A DNA stretch of 64,000 nucleotides from Entomomonas sp945283395 (GTDB taxonomy: Bacteria > Pseudomonadota > Gammaproteobacteria > Pseudomonadales > Pseudomonadaceae), in assembly GCA_946480835.1 (NCBI GenBank), contig CAMLLC010000001.1, positions 186,001-250,000 on the forward strand, given 5' to 3'. Positions 56,885 through 64,000 of the stretch are shown here, in pieces. A program made the translations under genes and the position numbers. Position 1 is the first letter of the stretch; each line of letters starts with the position of its first letter. The notes beneath the pieces are model-generated. The model saw only the letters and a list, made by a program, of their open reading frames with translations. It was not told the DNA's origin and did not search any database.

Positions 56885-57811
56885 ATGAATCTAGTAGGTA
56901 AAAACACATTAGGTTTACTCGCTATAGGGCTTTTTAGTTTTCTATTAACTGCTTGTGGTGATGACAATAAAAGCGTTTCGGAAAGTTCAGCTCCTAAACA
57001 AATTACTAATGGCTTACAAGCTATTAAAGATAGAGGTGAGCTAAGAGTAGCAGTATTTAGCGATAAACCACCTTTTGGCTACGTAGATAAAGAAGGCAAT
57101 AGTCAAGGCTATGATATCGAGTTAGCTAAAAGACTGGCAAAAGACTTGTTAGGTGATGAAACTAAAATTAAATTTGTCCTAACAGAAGCGCAAAATCGAA
57201 TTAATGTGCTAAATTCCAATAAAGTTGATATCACTTTAGCTAATTTTACTGTTACTCCAGAACGTGCAGCTCAAGTAGATTTTGCTAAACCCTATATGAA
57301 AACAGCTATAGGTGTCATTTCCCCCAAAACTGCCCCTATCATTTCTGTAAATGACTTAACAGGTAAGGTATTGATAGTAAACAAAGGGACAACTGCAGAA
57401 ACTTACTTTGCACAACATTTTGCTGAAGTGAAACAGCAAAAATATGATCATAATTCAGAAGCTTTTGCTGCATTAAGAGATGGTCGTGGCGCTGGCCTTG
57501 CCCATGATAATACTCTACTCTATGCTTGGGCAAAATCTAATCCTGATTTTGAGGTTGCATTACACAAAGTAGGCGAAGATGATGTAATTGCCCCCGCTGT
57601 GAAGAAAGGTAATATCGAATTGCTTAATTGGCTAAATGAAGAAATTACCTTGCTCCAAAAACAAGAATTTTTCCATAACGCTTATGATAAAGCTGTTAAA
57701 CCTTATTATGGCGATAACATAGACCCAGATAATGTGGTAATTGATGATAGTAATCTACAGTCAGTAGTAATGCCATCCAATGATGTACCTGAAGCTATTA
57801 ATGTCGAATAA
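56885..57811 (+). CDS. Amino-acid ABC transporter substrate-binding lipoprotein
   Basis: A 308-aa periplasmic binding protein of family 3. A lipoprotein signal ends in the lipobox LLTAC with Cys24. The mature part begins with RGELRVAVFSDKPPFGYVD and has the ligand region VDITLANFTVTPERAAQVDF typical of cyst(e)ine or acidic amino-acid receptors such as CjaA/PEB1. Cysteine/cystine or glutamate/aspartate are the best guesses. The C-terminal tail after about residue 275 is an acidic extension. An AAGGAAA ribosome site is present. It ends the four-gene operon at a strong terminator. Confidence 0.88.
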   Translation: MNLVGKNTLGLLAIGLFSFLLTACGDDNKSVSESSAPKQITNGLQAIKDRGELRVAVFSDKPPFGYVDKEGNSQGYDIELAKRLAKDLLGDETKIKFVLTEAQNRINVLNSNKVDITLANFTVTPERAAQVDFAKPYMKTAIGVISPKTAPIISVNDLTGKVLIVNKGTTAETYFAQHFAEVKQQKYDHNSEAFAALRDGRGAGLAHDNTLLYAWAKSNPDFEVALHKVGEDDVIAPAVKKGNIELLNWLNEEITLLQKQEFFHNAYDKAVKPYYGDNIDPDNVVIDDSNLQSVVMPSNDVPEAINVE

Positions 57812-57818
57812 TGATTAA

Positions 57819-57846
57819 TCAAAAGGCGATTTAATTCGCCTTTTGA
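57819..57846. terminator. Bidirectional terminator between the ABC operon and the reductase
   Basis: A perfect 11-bp stem TCAAAAGGCGA/TCGCCTTTTGA (57819-57829 with 57836-57846) and a 6-base loop lie between convergent stops. The A4/T4 ends supply U tracts in both directions. Confidence 0.88.
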
Positions 57847-57858
57847 TAATTCCTTAGA

Positions 57859-58812
57859 TTATAAATCCAATACTAATTTATCACCTTTACAACCTGACAC
57901 GCAGACCATCATTACGTTATTAGCAGCCTTTTGGCGAGGACTTAGAACACTATCTTTATGATCAGGTTCTCCTGCTAATACCCTTGTTTCACAAGCCCCA
58001 CATATTCCTTCTCGGCAAGCAGAGTTTACCAATACTCCTGCATTTTCTAGTACTTCTAACAGGGAAGCACCAGCAGGTACATCTAGTATCATTCCTGATT
58101 TAGCTAATTCAACTACATAATCATGTGCTACTACCGTAGTGCCTGTTTTTTTAGCAACAAAACGCTCTAAATGCACATTTTGATAGCCTAATTTTAGACA
58201 TGCATTTTCAAAAGCATCTATCATAGCTGAAGGACCACAGCAATATAAATGGATATTCTTATCATGCCACTTTAAATAATCTTGCAAATTGGGGGCTGAA
58301 CCAGCTTTCTCATCATCAAAATGCCAAGTAATTTTAACATTCAACTTTTCTAATTTGTTAATGTAGGCAGCTTCTGTACGGGAACGAGCACAATAAATTA
58401 ACTCTACCGAATTACCTAAAGCTAATAATCTTAACAACATACAATAAATGGGGGTTATACCTATTCCACCAGCCACCAATACTGTATGTTTGGCTGCTTC
58501 ATCTAACGCAAAATTATTAATGGGATTAGATATTTTTAATTCTTGCCCTAACTTAAGTTCTTTATGAATATAGGCAGAGCCTCCTTTGCTATTAGGGTCT
58601 AACAAAATACCTAGCATATAACGATCTTTATTTTCTGGAGAATTCAATAACGAATAACTTCGTATTAATCCATTTGGCAAATGTAAATCTATATGAGAGC
58701 CAGCCGTAAAAGGCTGAAAATGAGTGTTTTCTACTGGATTCAACTCAACTGTTACTATTCCTTTTGTCTCATAGCGCAAGCCTCGTACAAACGCCATTTG
58801 ATAATCAGACAT
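57859..58812 (-). CDS. PDR/VanB-type oxidoreductase (FMN, NAD, 2Fe-2S)
   Basis: A 317-aa class IA reductase resembling phthalate dioxygenase reductase. The FMN-binding motif is IRSYSLLNSP, the NAD domain has VLVAGGIGITPIYCML, and the C-terminal plant-type ferredoxin has the cysteines of NSACREGICGACETRV plus one in MMVCVSGC. Such reductases deliver electrons to a Rieske oxygenase or demethylase, but no oxygenase gene is nearby, so the partner is unknown. Confidence 0.9.
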   Translation of the reverse strand: MSDYQMAFVRGLRYETKGIVTVELNPVENTHFQPFTAGSHIDLHLPNGLIRSYSLLNSPENKDRYMLGILLDPNSKGGSAYIHKELKLGQELKISNPINNFALDEAAKHTVLVAGGIGITPIYCMLLRLLALGNSVELIYCARSRTEAAYINKLEKLNVKITWHFDDEKAGSAPNLQDYLKWHDKNIHLYCCGPSAMIDAFENACLKLGYQNVHLERFVAKKTGTTVVAHDYVVELAKSGMILDVPAGASLLEVLENAGVLVNSACREGICGACETRVLAGEPDHKDSVLSPRQKAANNVMMVCVSGCKGDKLVLDL

Positions 58813-59386
58813 ATTTCTTACCTTTTCTATTTTAATAATACTGACAACTACAGAACTTATTAATATGAACGGCTAGTAGTTGACATAGGTTATTTATTAG
58901 TTGTAAATAATTACCTGGGTTGTTAAAAGCATATTGTAATAGTTAATGCTAGTATCAGGCAATGAATACCTGTAACTTATCAAATCGTAAGTTTATTACT
59001 TATTTAATATTTAATCTAAGCAAATGATTATAACTATAAGGTTTGGTTAAGAAAATAAAATGACTTTATTAACTTTCTGATTACCAAGAAACCCTTAAAC
59101 TTGCTGATAGTTTTAACTGTCCAGCGGTAGTTTTTATTAAGATAATAGATAAGGTATTAAACTAGGTTAATGGTTTATACTAAATAATTTTAGTTACTAA
59201 CATAACTTTAAACAGCTCGTTTGCTCTGAAAATTAATTCAACTTATCCATCTATATTATCTGGCTAAAGAGCTAAAACTTATAAATAACTTTTCAAAAAA
59301 AGCGTATAATTACGTTTTAAAAGAAACTAATTATAATTTAATTAAATGTTTTAACATATATTTCATAGTAATAGGTTAGCCCAATT
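58813..59386. other. AT-rich region between the reductase and the serpin gene
   Basis: 574 bases without a plausible gene or RNA. It must contain promoters for both divergent neighbours. A TATAAT hexamer at 59305-59310 lies about 77 bases before the serpin start. Confidence 0.5.
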
Positions 59387-60730
59387 ATGAGCTGTAACAG
59401 CATATTAGCCACTAGTGTGGCTTTAATTTTAAGTGTTATTTCTAGCGGCATTTTTGCAAAAAATGTAATGACTAATCAAGCTGCTGAGCAACTCCCTACC
59501 ACCACCAAACCACTAACATCAACGCCTGTGTCCCCGCCTCTTGATAAAATGCATTTAAATAATTCTAATGCTTATGCATTAGATATGTTGCGAAACTTTA
59601 ATCAGGCTAGTGGTAATAATAATCTTATTTTTTCTCCTACTAGTTTACAGTTTTTATTAGCTATATTAGGTAGTGCTAGTAATAACCCTGCGTTACTTAA
59701 ACAATTGAATTTTGCTTGGCATGAACCTTCTACTATTAATATAGATACCATTAATGAACAATTAACTTTACGTCGCCAGTATATTGATAATCCTTTAAAC
59801 TCAACTCATAAATCAAGCTTTCTCACTATAGCTAATGGTTTATTCATTAATATTAAATATCACATTAACCCTGACTATAAAACTCTCATTCGTAACTATA
59901 ATGCCGATATTGTTAATCTCGATTTCACAAAAAGAAATGCAGTTGCCACTATTAATAACTGGGTCAGTAAGCAGGCTAAAAGACAAATTCCAAGCATTAT
60001 TGATAAATTAACCAATGCCAAGTCAACTGCTATGGTCATAGTGAATGCTATTGCCTTTGAAGGGCAATGGCCTAAAGGCTATTTTAATGTAAAACATACT
60101 AAACCCATGCTATTTAATGGGCTAAAAGCCAAAAAGTCCGTATTAACTATGCGACAAAATAATTTAGTGCACTATTATGAGGACGACAATTTACAAGCAA
60201 TTTATTTACCCTACGAAGGTTCTCAATATAGTTTATTTGTCTTACTGCCTAATTCTAAGGAAAAAGACGCTTTAGATAATCTACTTAATAAGTTAGATAT
60301 TGATTATTTTAATAATATCCACAATGGTTTTTTTAATCCCCCTAAAGGTATTCCCTACAGTGGCACTCTATTCTTACCACGTTTCAAAATTACCTATAAT
60401 AATCAAGAATTGCTTGACCAAAGTAAGCAGCTGTTAGGTGTTGATCTTAATGTTGTTACCAATCAAGAAGCTACATTTAACAAAGCATTACTAATAGATA
60501 AACAGGATGCTAATTTGGTAGTAAGCCGAATGGCTCATAAAGCTATTATTGAAGTCAATGAAAAAGGCACTAAAGCGGCCGCCATCAGCGCTGCTAAATT
60601 AACGCTAACAAATGCTCAACCTACTAGACAAGCTGTAAATTTTACCATGAAAGTAGATCACCCTTTCATTTATGGAATCATAGATAATCAACAACAATTA
60701 CTTTTTTTAGGCACCGTTAAATCTTTATAA
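59387..60730 (+). CDS. Exported serpin (serine protease inhibitor)
   Basis: A 447-aa serpin with an N-terminal signal peptide (about residues 1-24, ending IFAKN) and a Pro/Thr-rich linker (about 30-57). The serpin fold begins near residue 60 with NLIFSPTSLQFLLAI. Other blocks: WVSKQAKRQIPSIID, MVIVNAIAFEGQW, LPYEGSQYSLFVLLPN. The hinge of the reactive loop is EVNEKGTKAAAISAA (389-403), which keeps the small residues needed for loop insertion, so it should be inhibitory. The loop runs to MKVDHPFIYGI (421-431); it is several residues longer than that of antitrypsin, and Arg414 or Thr408 could be P1. It would act on host or competitor proteases outside the cell (inference). Serpins are uncommon in gammaproteobacteria. 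Confidence 0.9.
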   Translation: MSCNSILATSVALILSVISSGIFAKNVMTNQAAEQLPTTTKPLTSTPVSPPLDKMHLNNSNAYALDMLRNFNQASGNNNLIFSPTSLQFLLAILGSASNNPALLKQLNFAWHEPSTINIDTINEQLTLRRQYIDNPLNSTHKSSFLTIANGLFINIKYHINPDYKTLIRNYNADIVNLDFTKRNAVATINNWVSKQAKRQIPSIIDKLTNAKSTAMVIVNAIAFEGQWPKGYFNVKHTKPMLFNGLKAKKSVLTMRQNNLVHYYEDDNLQAIYLPYEGSQYSLFVLLPNSKEKDALDNLLNKLDIDYFNNIHNGFFNPPKGIPYSGTLFLPRFKITYNNQELLDQSKQLLGVDLNVVTNQEATFNKALLIDKQDANLVVSRMAHKAIIEVNEKGTKAAAISAAKLTLTNAQPTRQAVNFTMKVDHPFIYGIIDNQQQLLFLGTVKSL

Positions 60731-61113
60731 GGGCATTGCATAGTTGCTATATGGCTCTATTTTGAGCTTCTTTTACATCGTAAAAACTTAACTGGTTATA
60801 GAACTATCAAGCTAATATTAGTTTAAATTTATTCGCCTGTCTTGCTTAAACTGAGCTATTTCAATTAACCCCATATCTTTTAAACAATTATTTTTAACAA
60901 ATCATAGAGCGCAAAGCTAGCTTGCAAAATAATTAGATGACCTATAACATTAAAGTCATTATTTAGCTTTATAGAGCCTAGAAGTATTAGTTATACTTAT
61001 AAAGTATAAAAGTAGTTAAAAATTTAGTCTGGAACTATTATAATCTTTAGTTCTTTCTTCGTTTTCAAAGGCTTAATTGCTCCAATATTATATTGAGGAT
61101 TATATAACCCATT
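60731..61113. other. Intergenic region upstream of pilB
   Basis: 383 A+T-rich bases between the serpin gene and pilB. No pilA-like gene or tRNA is seen on either strand, although pilA lies next to pilB in Pseudomonas. A TATAAT at 61039-61044 could serve a pilBC promoter. Confidence 0.55.
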
Positions 61114-62781
61114 ATGAGCGCGCAAACCCCTACTCTAACAGGACTACCAAGGATATTTGTAGATCATAAAATTGCCTCTGAGAATGATATTCGACAAGCA
61201 ATAAATCAATCAAAAGTAGAAAATGTCCCATTAGTTACCTATTTAGTACAAAATAAAATAGCTGGTGCACGAACCATAGCTAATGTTATTTTCGAACAAC
61301 TAGGATTACCTTTATTCGATTTAAGCAGCCTACAAATAGATAGCGCTCTTAGGTCTGTCGTGAGCGAAAAACTGGCGCGTCAATGTAGAGCTATCCCTCT
61401 ATGGAAGCGAGGCAACAGCTTATTTCTTGGTATCTCAGACCCTTCTAATCAACAAGCTTTGCGCGATATTCAATTTAATACAGGGTTACCTGTTGATGCC
61501 ATTTTAGTTGAGGATGACAAGCTAACCAATCTATTAGATAAATTTTTTGATACGCAAGAAGCTTCTAGCATTAGTAGCTCTAATTTGCAGAGGGCGGGAC
61601 AAGGTGATGACGAAAAAGAAGATGAATCTATCGTTAACTTTGTTAATCAAATGTTACTTAATGCTATCCGTATTGGTGCTTCTGACTTACATTTTGAACC
61701 CTATGAAAAAATTTATCGTATCCGCTTTCGATGCGATGGTATCTTGCAAATTAAATCTCGTCCTCCCGTTGAATTAGCTCCGCGTATTTCGGCTCGCTTA
61801 AAAATTATGTCCGATATGGATATTTCTGAACGGCGTAAACCGCAAGATGGCCGTATTAAACTGCAACTTTCTCAAAATAAGTCGATTGATTTTCGGGTTA
61901 ATACTTGTCCCACTTTATGGGGGGAAAAAATCGTATTACGTATTTTAGATTCATCCAGTGCGCAAATGGGTATCGATTCATTAGGTTATGAACCTGAACA
62001 AAAAGAACTTTATTTGGAGGCGTTAAGTCATCCACAAGGTATGATTTTAGTGACAGGACCAACTGGCTCTGGTAAAACGGTATCTTTATATACAGGGCTG
62101 AATATTCTCAATACGCCTGATGTGAACATTTCTACGGCAGAAGATCCTGTCGAAATTAATCTAGAAGGTATCAATCAGGTTAATGTTAACCCTAAACAGG
62201 GCATGGACTTTGCGGCAGCTCTTAGGGCTTTTTTGCGGCAAGATCCAGATATTATCATGGTGGGAGAAATACGTGACCTTGAAACAGCAGAAATTGCCAT
62301 TAAAGCTGCACAAACAGGGCATATGGTTATGTCAACTCTACATACCAATAGTGCCCCTGAAACATTAACACGATTACTTAATATGGGAGTTGCTGCTTTT
62401 AACGTAGCGACTTCAGTTAATTTAATCATTGCTCAACGTTTAGCTAGGCGTCTCTGCCCACATTGCAAACAGGAAATGGATGTCCCCCGTGAAGTACTTG
62501 TTAAAGCAGGTTTCCCAGAAAACAAAATTGGCGACTTTACCTTTTACGGTCCAGTAGGTTGTGATCGTTGTAATAATGGCTACAAAGGTCGGGTCGGTAT
62601 TTATGAAGTAATGAAAATTACCCCTCCCATCCAACGTATTATTATGGAGGAAGGTAATGCGTTGCAAATTGCTGAAGAAGCAAGAAAAGAAGGTTTTCCT
62701 GATTTGCGAACATCTGGCCTCAAAAAAGTGATGGAAGGCCTCACTAGCTTAGAAGAGGTGAACAGAGTAACATTAGACTAA
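61114..62781 (+). CDS. pilB: PilB, type IV pilus assembly ATPase
   Basis: A 555-aa hexameric extension motor. The N-terminal T2SSE_N/MshEN-type domain (about 1-150) is followed by the ATPase core: Walker A GPTGSGKT, Asp box STAEDPVEINLEGINQ, Walker B PDIIMVGEIRD, His box GHMVMSTLHTN. The tetracysteine zinc site is in LCPHCKQE and GCDRCNNGYKGRVG. A GAGGA lies about 16 bases upstream of the ATG, a little far. pilC follows after 174 bases, an unusual gap for this pair. Confidence 0.95.
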   Translation: MSAQTPTLTGLPRIFVDHKIASENDIRQAINQSKVENVPLVTYLVQNKIAGARTIANVIFEQLGLPLFDLSSLQIDSALRSVVSEKLARQCRAIPLWKRGNSLFLGISDPSNQQALRDIQFNTGLPVDAILVEDDKLTNLLDKFFDTQEASSISSSNLQRAGQGDDEKEDESIVNFVNQMLLNAIRIGASDLHFEPYEKIYRIRFRCDGILQIKSRPPVELAPRISARLKIMSDMDISERRKPQDGRIKLQLSQNKSIDFRVNTCPTLWGEKIVLRILDSSSAQMGIDSLGYEPEQKELYLEALSHPQGMILVTGPTGSGKTVSLYTGLNILNTPDVNISTAEDPVEINLEGINQVNVNPKQGMDFAAALRAFLRQDPDIIMVGEIRDLETAEIAIKAAQTGHMVMSTLHTNSAPETLTRLLNMGVAAFNVATSVNLIIAQRLARRLCPHCKQEMDVPREVLVKAGFPENKIGDFTFYGPVGCDRCNNGYKGRVGIYEVMKITPPIQRIIMEEGNALQIAEEARKEGFPDLRTSGLKKVMEGLTSLEEVNRVTLD

Positions 62782-62955
62782 TAAATGCTTTGAAACTATA
62801 AAATTATTGATATTTATCATATTAGCTAAATTATTTTTTAGAAAGGTATCCTCTAATTAATCCTCTATTTATGTTAAAATTAGCGAATTAGTATTAATTA
62901 GTAAAGGATTTGGTTGAAATTAACATGACCAAAAATACATATAAATGAGGTGGAC

Positions 62956-64000
62956 ATGGCTCAAGTATTAAAAACACGCACTTATATATGGAAAGGTGTA
63001 GATAAGGCTGGTAATAAGCTCAAAGGGGAATTGAATGCAACAGATCCTACTGTTATTAAAGCTATACTCCGCAAACAAGGTATTACTGCTAAACTGATTT
63101 CTCGTAAATTAGAGTTAGGTATAGGTGGTAAAATCAAACCTATCGATATTACAGTATTTACTCGTCAACTGGCCACTATGATGAAAGCAGGGGTGCCTAT
63201 GATACAAGCATTTGAAATCATAGCTGAAGGCACCGAAAAACATAAACTTAGAGAATTAGTTGATGGAATGAAACAAGAAATTGCGGCAGGCAATAGTTTT
63301 ACTAATGCCTTAAGGAAGCGCCCCCTTTATTTTGATGAACTTTATTGTAGCTTGATTGATGCAGGGGAGAAATCAGGTACTTTAGAAGTGCTATTAGACA
63401 GGGTAGCAGGATATAAAGAAAAAAGCGAATCATTAAAGAAAAAAGTTAAAAAGGCTATGATTTATCCTGCCGCTATTTTGGTAGTAGCCTTTGTGGTATC
63501 AGCTATTTTGCTAGTAAAAGTAGTACCACAATTTGCTGACATATTTAGAGGATTCGGTGCCGAGTTACCTTGGCTAACCCAAAAGATAGTAGATGCTTCT
63601 GAATATTTACAAAGTAATGGCTGGAAAGTTATTGTAGCTCTCATTATCTTATTTTTTATTATTAAAGAATGTTATAAACGTTTTCCCTCATTTCATGATT
63701 TAGTAGACAGAGGTTTTTTAAAAATACCTATTATAGGTTCTATCATTGAAAACTCATCCATTGCTCGTTTTACCAGAACTCTTTCTACCACTTTTGCTGC
63801 TGGTGTACCTTTAGTTGAAGCATTAGACTCTGTTGCTGGAGCAACAGGTAATATAATTTATAAAAATGCCGTAATGAAAATCAAACAAGAAGTCTCAACC
63901 GGCCGCCAATTAAATTTTGCTATGCGTGGGGCTCACATATTTCCTTCTCTAGCCGTCCAATTAACAGCTATTGGTGAAGAATCAGGTGCTTTGGATAGTA
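62956..64000 (+). CDS. pilC: PilC, type IV pilus inner-membrane platform protein (partial)
   Basis: An open frame from the ATG at 62956 (GAGGTGG upstream) runs through the right edge without a stop, giving the first 348 residues of about 405. It begins MAQVLKTRTYIWKGVDKAGN. The first GspF domain (about 65-190) has FTRQLATMMKAGVPMIQAFE and SLIDAGEKSGTLEVLL, and is followed by a membrane helix (AAILVVAFVVSAILLVKVVP). The second GspF domain begins at RFTRTLSTTFAAGVPLVEAL. PilC couples PilB/PilT motors to pilin addition and removal. Confidence 0.94.
   Translation, partial: MAQVLKTRTYIWKGVDKAGNKLKGELNATDPTVIKAILRKQGITAKLISRKLELGIGGKIKPIDITVFTRQLATMMKAGVPMIQAFEIIAEGTEKHKLRELVDGMKQEIAAGNSFTNALRKRPLYFDELYCSLIDAGEKSGTLEVLLDRVAGYKEKSESLKKKVKKAMIYPAAILVVAFVVSAILLVKVVPQFADIFRGFGAELPWLTQKIVDASEYLQSNGWKVIVALIILFFIIKECYKRFPSFHDLVDRGFLKIPIIGSIIENSSIARFTRTLSTTFAAGVPLVEALDSVAGATGNIIYKNAVMKIKQEVSTGRQLNFAMRGAHIFPSLAVQLTAIGEESGALDS

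Noticed and set aside
58880..58908. TTGACA-N17-GTAAAT promoter-like pair on the plus strand
   Set aside because: It lies about 480 bases before the nearest plus-strand gene and between are many AT-rich chance matches; support is too weak.
1..64000. tRNA, rRNA, CRISPR arrays, insertion sequences, prophage or toxin-antitoxin loci
   Set aside because: No T-loop GTTCGA-type tRNA pattern, spaced direct repeats, transposase or phage gene was recognised on reading both strands.

Overview
The window is an A+T-rich chromosomal segment of a gammaproteobacterium. Gene content and order are those of the Pseudomonadaceae: tig-clpP-clpX-lon-hupB-ppiD, purF-metZ, fabA-fabB, fimL-nudC, and pilT/pilU-yggS-yggT-metX-metW-rdgB-hemW-DUF3392 all match Pseudomonas blocks, as recalled from memory. 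The base composition is far more AT-rich than Pseudomonas. A host-associated lineage of the family, such as the insect-gut genus Entomomonas, is the best guess. That is an inference from synteny and composition, not a database result.

Layout: 1-720 holds the start of a PAS-domain sensor that runs off the left edge. 721-1451 has no intact gene but carries a possible SpoA-type (FliN/SctQ) remnant. 1452-13112 is a long minus-strand block for methionine and purine synthesis (metZ, purF, cvpA) and envelope and protein quality control (ppiD, hupB, lon, clpX, clpP, tig). 13427-24372 holds a class III adenylate cyclase, a transaminase/omega-amidase pair, gpsA, fabAB, mlaA, ntrBC and a second HU gene. 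24557-31194 is a more eroded stretch with a decayed kptA, dapD, an ArsC-like gene, an alcohol dehydrogenase broken at a G9 tract, adenine/adenosine deaminase and kup. 31652-39767 holds fimL-nudC, a TSUP permease, an SCP2 protein, sohB, a hydrolase, a YigZ protein and an exported MORN/YwqK repeat protein. 39830-49422 holds pilU, pilT and the yggS-to-DUF3392 run, rpmE, the arginine-pathway aminotransferase and a small conserved gene. 49556-60730 is accessory: an M48 peptidase with a broken 5' end, a PgtP-type transporter, a phosphatase, an unknown gene, a polar amino-acid ABC importer, an orphan PDR-type reductase and an exported serpin. 61114-64000 holds pilB and the first part of pilC.

Links between genes: the type IV pilus motors (pilB, pilT, pilU), the platform protein pilC, the CyaB-like cyclase and FimL belong to one cAMP-controlled twitching system in Pseudomonas, and all lie within 51 kb here, but in separate operons. 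MetX, MetW and MetZ give direct sulfhydrylation of O-succinylhomoserine. ClpXP, Lon, trigger factor and PpiD form a proteostasis cluster.

No tRNA, rRNA, CRISPR array, insertion sequence or prophage was seen. Clear decay is visible at kptA, and frame-breaking changes occur in the alcohol dehydrogenase and M48 genes, both at homopolymer runs. This suggests either ongoing genome reduction or slippage-controlled expression. I did not find a convincing new multi-gene system. The most interesting items are the exported serpin, the G9 tract, the decayed RNA 2'-phosphotransferase and the interrupted M48 gene.
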